Shown here one piece after another: positions 61,731 through 64,000 of a stretch of DNA of 64,000 nt. Made by a program: the position numbers and the translations under genes. The notes under the pieces are model-generated. The model made no database searches. It saw only the letters and a program-made list of their open reading frames with translations, and was not told the DNA's origin. This DNA is from an uncultured Clostridia bacterium (GTDB lineage: Bacteria; Bacillota; Clostridia; TANB77; CAG-508). The stretch covers positions 39,374 to 103,373 of the forward strand of contig CAKPRA010000002.1 of assembly GCA_934180065.1 (NCBI GenBank), in the 5' to 3' direction. How positions within the stretch are numbered: the stretch's first letter is position 1; every line of letters begins with the position of its first letter.

Positions 61731-62843
61731 TTATAAACAAGTTATATCGCTCTCATTCGAATTTGTTGCTTTTAGATATTCTTCAAGATTTTTTACTATG
61801 CTTTCTAATGCAGTTTCTTTATAATAAGTTGTTGCTACAATATTTAATTTTGGTAAAACTACTTGTCCATTTAAACTTTCTCTTAAAGAGCCAATAGCTT
61901 TTATCCTTAATTGCTCTATAGAATTTTTCATATTTTCTAAAAATTTAGAAACACCTTCTAAATCGCTTCCAGAAAATACAATAGCAAATGTATCTTCATT
62001 ATATTTTACAAAAATATATTCAGGTGAAAGACAACCTTTAATATATTCAGAAATTCTATTTAAAGCAGAATCAGAAGTTTTTTTACTTATTTTTTCTTCT
62101 ATTTGTTTTAAGTTTATAATTTTAATTAATGATACTATAGATGTCTGATATTTGTCAATTGTTTTTCTAGAGTTTCCATATAAATATTCATATGTATTCA
62201 ATCCAGTCACTTCATCTATTCTACTAATATTTTCCAATATTCTTTGATTTTTTACTATTTTAATTGCAGAAACAAGATTATTTTTTACTATATCTAGTAT
62301 TATTGTATCAATATTATCAAATTCATGCGATTTATTACCTTCTATTAGCCAATATCCCATATAAATATTATCTACATATATTGGGAAAAAGATTGCTGAT
62401 TTTGCTCTATCAAATTCCATATCTAAATATGGTAATTTCTCATTTTGACTTACTGTAATATATTTAGGAGTAGCATTATCAATGCTCTCCTTAAATATAT
62501 CTTGTTCATGCAATAATTCAAACATTTTCCAGTGTTTTTCACCAACATTTGAAGCCTCAACTTTATACTTTGCTCCATCAAATATAACTATTGTTGAATA
62601 CTTAATTTCATATTTTTCTATTAAAATCTCATTGATTTCATGCATTTTTTCATTAGTATCTATAAGTGTATTACCCATTACATTTATAAAGTCTTGTAGT
62701 ATATTCAATGAATTTACTTTCTGATTAGTATTCTTCATTTTTTTAAGTTTTTCATTCACTTTCATATATCTAAAAAACAATAATATAACTATACATAATA
62801 ACATTATAGAAAGAATTGCTAATATTATAAATCCCGCGTTCAA
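61731..62843 (-). CDS. Membrane-anchored GAF and degenerate GGDEF protein
   Basis: 370 residues: one N-terminal helix (about 6-26), a short coiled coil, a GAF-like domain (about 60-195, with YSTIVIFDGAKYKV and SAIFFPIYVDNIYMGYWLIEG), then a GGDEF fold whose signature is changed: DEVTGLNTYEYLY is kept but the active loop reads YNEDTFAIVF instead of GGDEF. Probably a c-di-GMP or nucleotide sensor without cyclase activity. It follows the ParA-like gene by 24 nt, possibly one transcript. Confidence 0.8.
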   Translation of the reverse strand: MNAGFIILAILSIMLLCIVILLFFRYMKVNEKLKKMKNTNQKVNSLNILQDFINVMGNTLIDTNEKMHEINEILIEKYEIKYSTIVIFDGAKYKVEASNVGEKHWKMFELLHEQDIFKESIDNATPKYITVSQNEKLPYLDMEFDRAKSAIFFPIYVDNIYMGYWLIEGNKSHEFDNIDTIILDIVKNNLVSAIKIVKNQRILENISRIDEVTGLNTYEYLYGNSRKTIDKYQTSIVSLIKIINLKQIEEKISKKTSDSALNRISEYIKGCLSPEYIFVKYNEDTFAIVFSGSDLEGVSKFLENMKNSIEQLRIKAIGSLRESLNGQVVLPKLNIVATTYYKETALESIVKNLEEYLKATNSNESDITCL

Positions 62844-62867
62844 AAAATCACCTCATTACGTCTATAA

Positions 62868-64000
62868 TTATTTTGATTTATATTTTTTTCCATTGATTGG
62901 ATATACTGATTTCGCCAATTTATTTAGACTATTTAATAGATTTTTTGAATATCCTCTTATTGATAATTTGCATCTAATTATCTCATCTAAATATTTACAA
63001 TAATTTTTTTCTTCAAATGGTACCAAGAAATATTCAACTTTATTTCTATCAAATAAATCTAATTGATATGTTGTATCTGGAGAATTATAAACTGAAATTG
63101 CAGCAACTATAGCTTTTTCATTTATAGAGCTTACATTAACATATTTATTAATTACAATTTTCATTTTATCTTCATATTCAATTTTATTCATTTGTAATTT
63201 TTTTATAAATCCAGTTAATGTTTGTATTGTCAATATATCAAGAGATTGAACAAAATAGATTTCTTGACTTATATTAAAATATTCAAGATTTGTATCAAAA
63301 TCACAATCTAATAAGATTAAAGAATAATTATTTAATAGTGTATTCATAGCCATATCTTTATTCTCAATTTCTTCATCAGAATTTGGCAAAGATGTATAAA
63401 CTGTTAAATTTTTGTTTACCTTGATTCCATCAGCAATTCCACTTTTTAGCTTTTCAAAACAAGAATAAGCGATACTTCTCAAATTTTCTTCATTCTCAGT
63501 ATATATATAGTAAGAATTTTTATTCTTGGTTAAATCAACTATTGCAGTTTTTACTCCTTGCTCTGAAAGCATATGTGCAATATTGTTAATTAAAAATGAA
63601 TTACCACTATTACGAGATCCAACAAAAGATACTATTTTTTGGTTATCTCCTATTTTTATTTTTCTTTCTAATGATTTTTTATTATCTGACTTATTATTCA
63701 TCTTAGACTTATTAGTATTATCTTCATTATTAATCTCTTTTAATTGTTTTGATATATCGAAATTAGGAATATAATTTTTATTTTTTATACCACTAGTTGA
63801 ATCATTAATTTCATTAGAGCTTAAATCTTTATCTTTTATTTTCAATGAATCCTCATCTAAATTTATAATGTCATTATCTTCTGACTTTTCTTCATCATCT
63901 AAATCCATTATGTCATCATCTTCTGACTCTTCTTCATCATCTAAATCCATTATGTCATTATCTTCTGACTCTTCTTCATCATCTAAATCCATTATGTCAT
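62868..64000 (-). CDS. ParA/MinD-like protein with acidic tandem repeats, truncated at window end
   Basis: The in-frame sequence continues to the window edge, so the start lies outside. The visible N-terminal part is about three 14-residue acidic repeats (MDLDDEEESEDNDI and variants), then a linker, then a SIMIBI-like domain: KIVSFVGSRNSGNSFLINNIAHML (the Walker A has Asn where Lys is usual), TAIVDLTKN, and YSLILLDCDFDTNL. The domain resembles CpsD/flagellar FlhG/MinD relatives. The next gene downstream encodes a GAF/GGDEF-like protein. Confidence 0.7.
   Translation of the reverse strand, partial: DIMDLDDEEESEDNDIMDLDDEEESEDDDIMDLDDEEKSEDNDIINLDEDSLKIKDKDLSSNEINDSTSGIKNKNYIPNFDISKQLKEINNEDNTNKSKMNNKSDNKKSLERKIKIGDNQKIVSFVGSRNSGNSFLINNIAHMLSEQGVKTAIVDLTKNKNSYYIYTENEENLRSIAYSCFEKLKSGIADGIKVNKNLTVYTSLPNSDEEIENKDMAMNTLLNNYSLILLDCDFDTNLEYFNISQEIYFVQSLDILTIQTLTGFIKKLQMNKIEYEDKMKIVINKYVNVSSINEKAIVAAISVYNSPDTTYQLDLFDRNKVEYFLVPFEEKNYCKYLDEIIRCKLSIRGYSKNLLNSLNKLAKSVYPINGKKYKSK
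63880..64000 (-). repeat. 42-bp in-frame coding repeat
   Basis: The 42-bp unit (starting TCTTCTGACTCTTCTTCATC on the plus strand) recurs about three times to the window edge and encodes the 14-residue acidic repeats of the ParA-like protein. Confidence 0.85.

Noticed and set aside
63880..64000. CRISPR-like 42-bp repeats at the window end
   Set aside because: In-frame coding repeats of an acidic protein with no unique spacers.
1..64000. tRNA or rRNA genes
   Set aside because: No cloverleaf or rRNA-like sequence recognised by eye; a tRNAscan would be decisive.

Overview
The window is strongly AT-rich bacterial DNA with dense, mostly minus-strand operons and strong AGGAGG-type ribosome binding sites. 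It looks like an uncultured, Gram-positive-type member of the Clostridia. Pointers are the ffh-ylxM-rpsP-khpA-rimM-trmD-rplS order, IreB-ruvX-DUF1292, LL-diaminopimelate aminotransferase (dapL), an LTA-synthase-type enzyme, sortase-type surface proteins and a YtxC-family sporulation protein. No species can be named from sequence alone. No tRNA, rRNA, CRISPR array, transposase or prophage gene was seen.

Layout. 1-4.7 kb: end of a peptidoglycan glycosyltransferase, then the SRP/S16/L19 operon. 4.8-6.2 kb: a LytTR regulator with two small membrane proteins and a candidate autoregulatory site. 6.2-11.4 kb: DUF1653, GNAT, dCMP deaminase, ComFC, RecD2 and a small orphan. 11.4-27.9 kb: the fused S10-spc-alpha ribosomal superoperon (rpsJ to rplQ, including secY, adk, map, infA, rpmJ and rpoA, without rpmD), headed by a consensus promoter and a structured leader of about 240 nt. 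28-30.2 kb: dapF-dapL. 30.5-33.7 kb: guaB-guaA. 34.1-37.5 kb: an 832-residue adenosine-deaminase-like protein with a C-terminal Rossmann/SLOG-like domain, followed by an E2/CAT-like protein that has lost its catalytic histidine. 37.8-39.6 kb: a surface protein and a DUF378 protein on the plus strand. 39.8-43.4 kb: a deoxyribosyltransferase-like protein, a DUF3267 protein, a QueH-GNAT fusion and a polytopic membrane protein. 43.5-53.3 kb: ruvB, an LTA-synthase-like enzyme, a split Alg13/Alg14-like glycosyltransferase, a TagO/WecA-like enzyme, rpiA, rlmB and lepA. 53.4-57.7 kb: a second surface protein, a repeat cluster, an RluA-type pseudouridine synthase, YtxC and a rhodanese. 57.7-64 kb: divergent SecF and SecD, TIGR04086, DUF1292, ruvX, ireB, a GAF/degenerate-GGDEF protein and a truncated ParA/MinD-like protein with acidic repeats.

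Two families of interspersed non-coding repeats are shared between distant intergenic regions. Family 1 is about 170-175 bp with terminal inverted repeats of about 25 bp (6.3, 33.8 and 55.0 kb, with a tandem extension at 55.2 kb). Family 2 is about 110 bp and hairpin-rich (30.3, 33.7 and 34.0 kb). At 33.8 kb a family-1 copy lies between two family-2 copies.

Most of the window is core machinery. The parts I consider least ordinary are the ADA/SLOG plus pseudo-E2 operon, the QueH-GNAT fusion, the LytTR three-gene cassette, the SecD/SecF pair lacking its usual catalytic motifs and carrying a duplicated periplasmic domain, and the repeat families. None can be called a new system without database searches.
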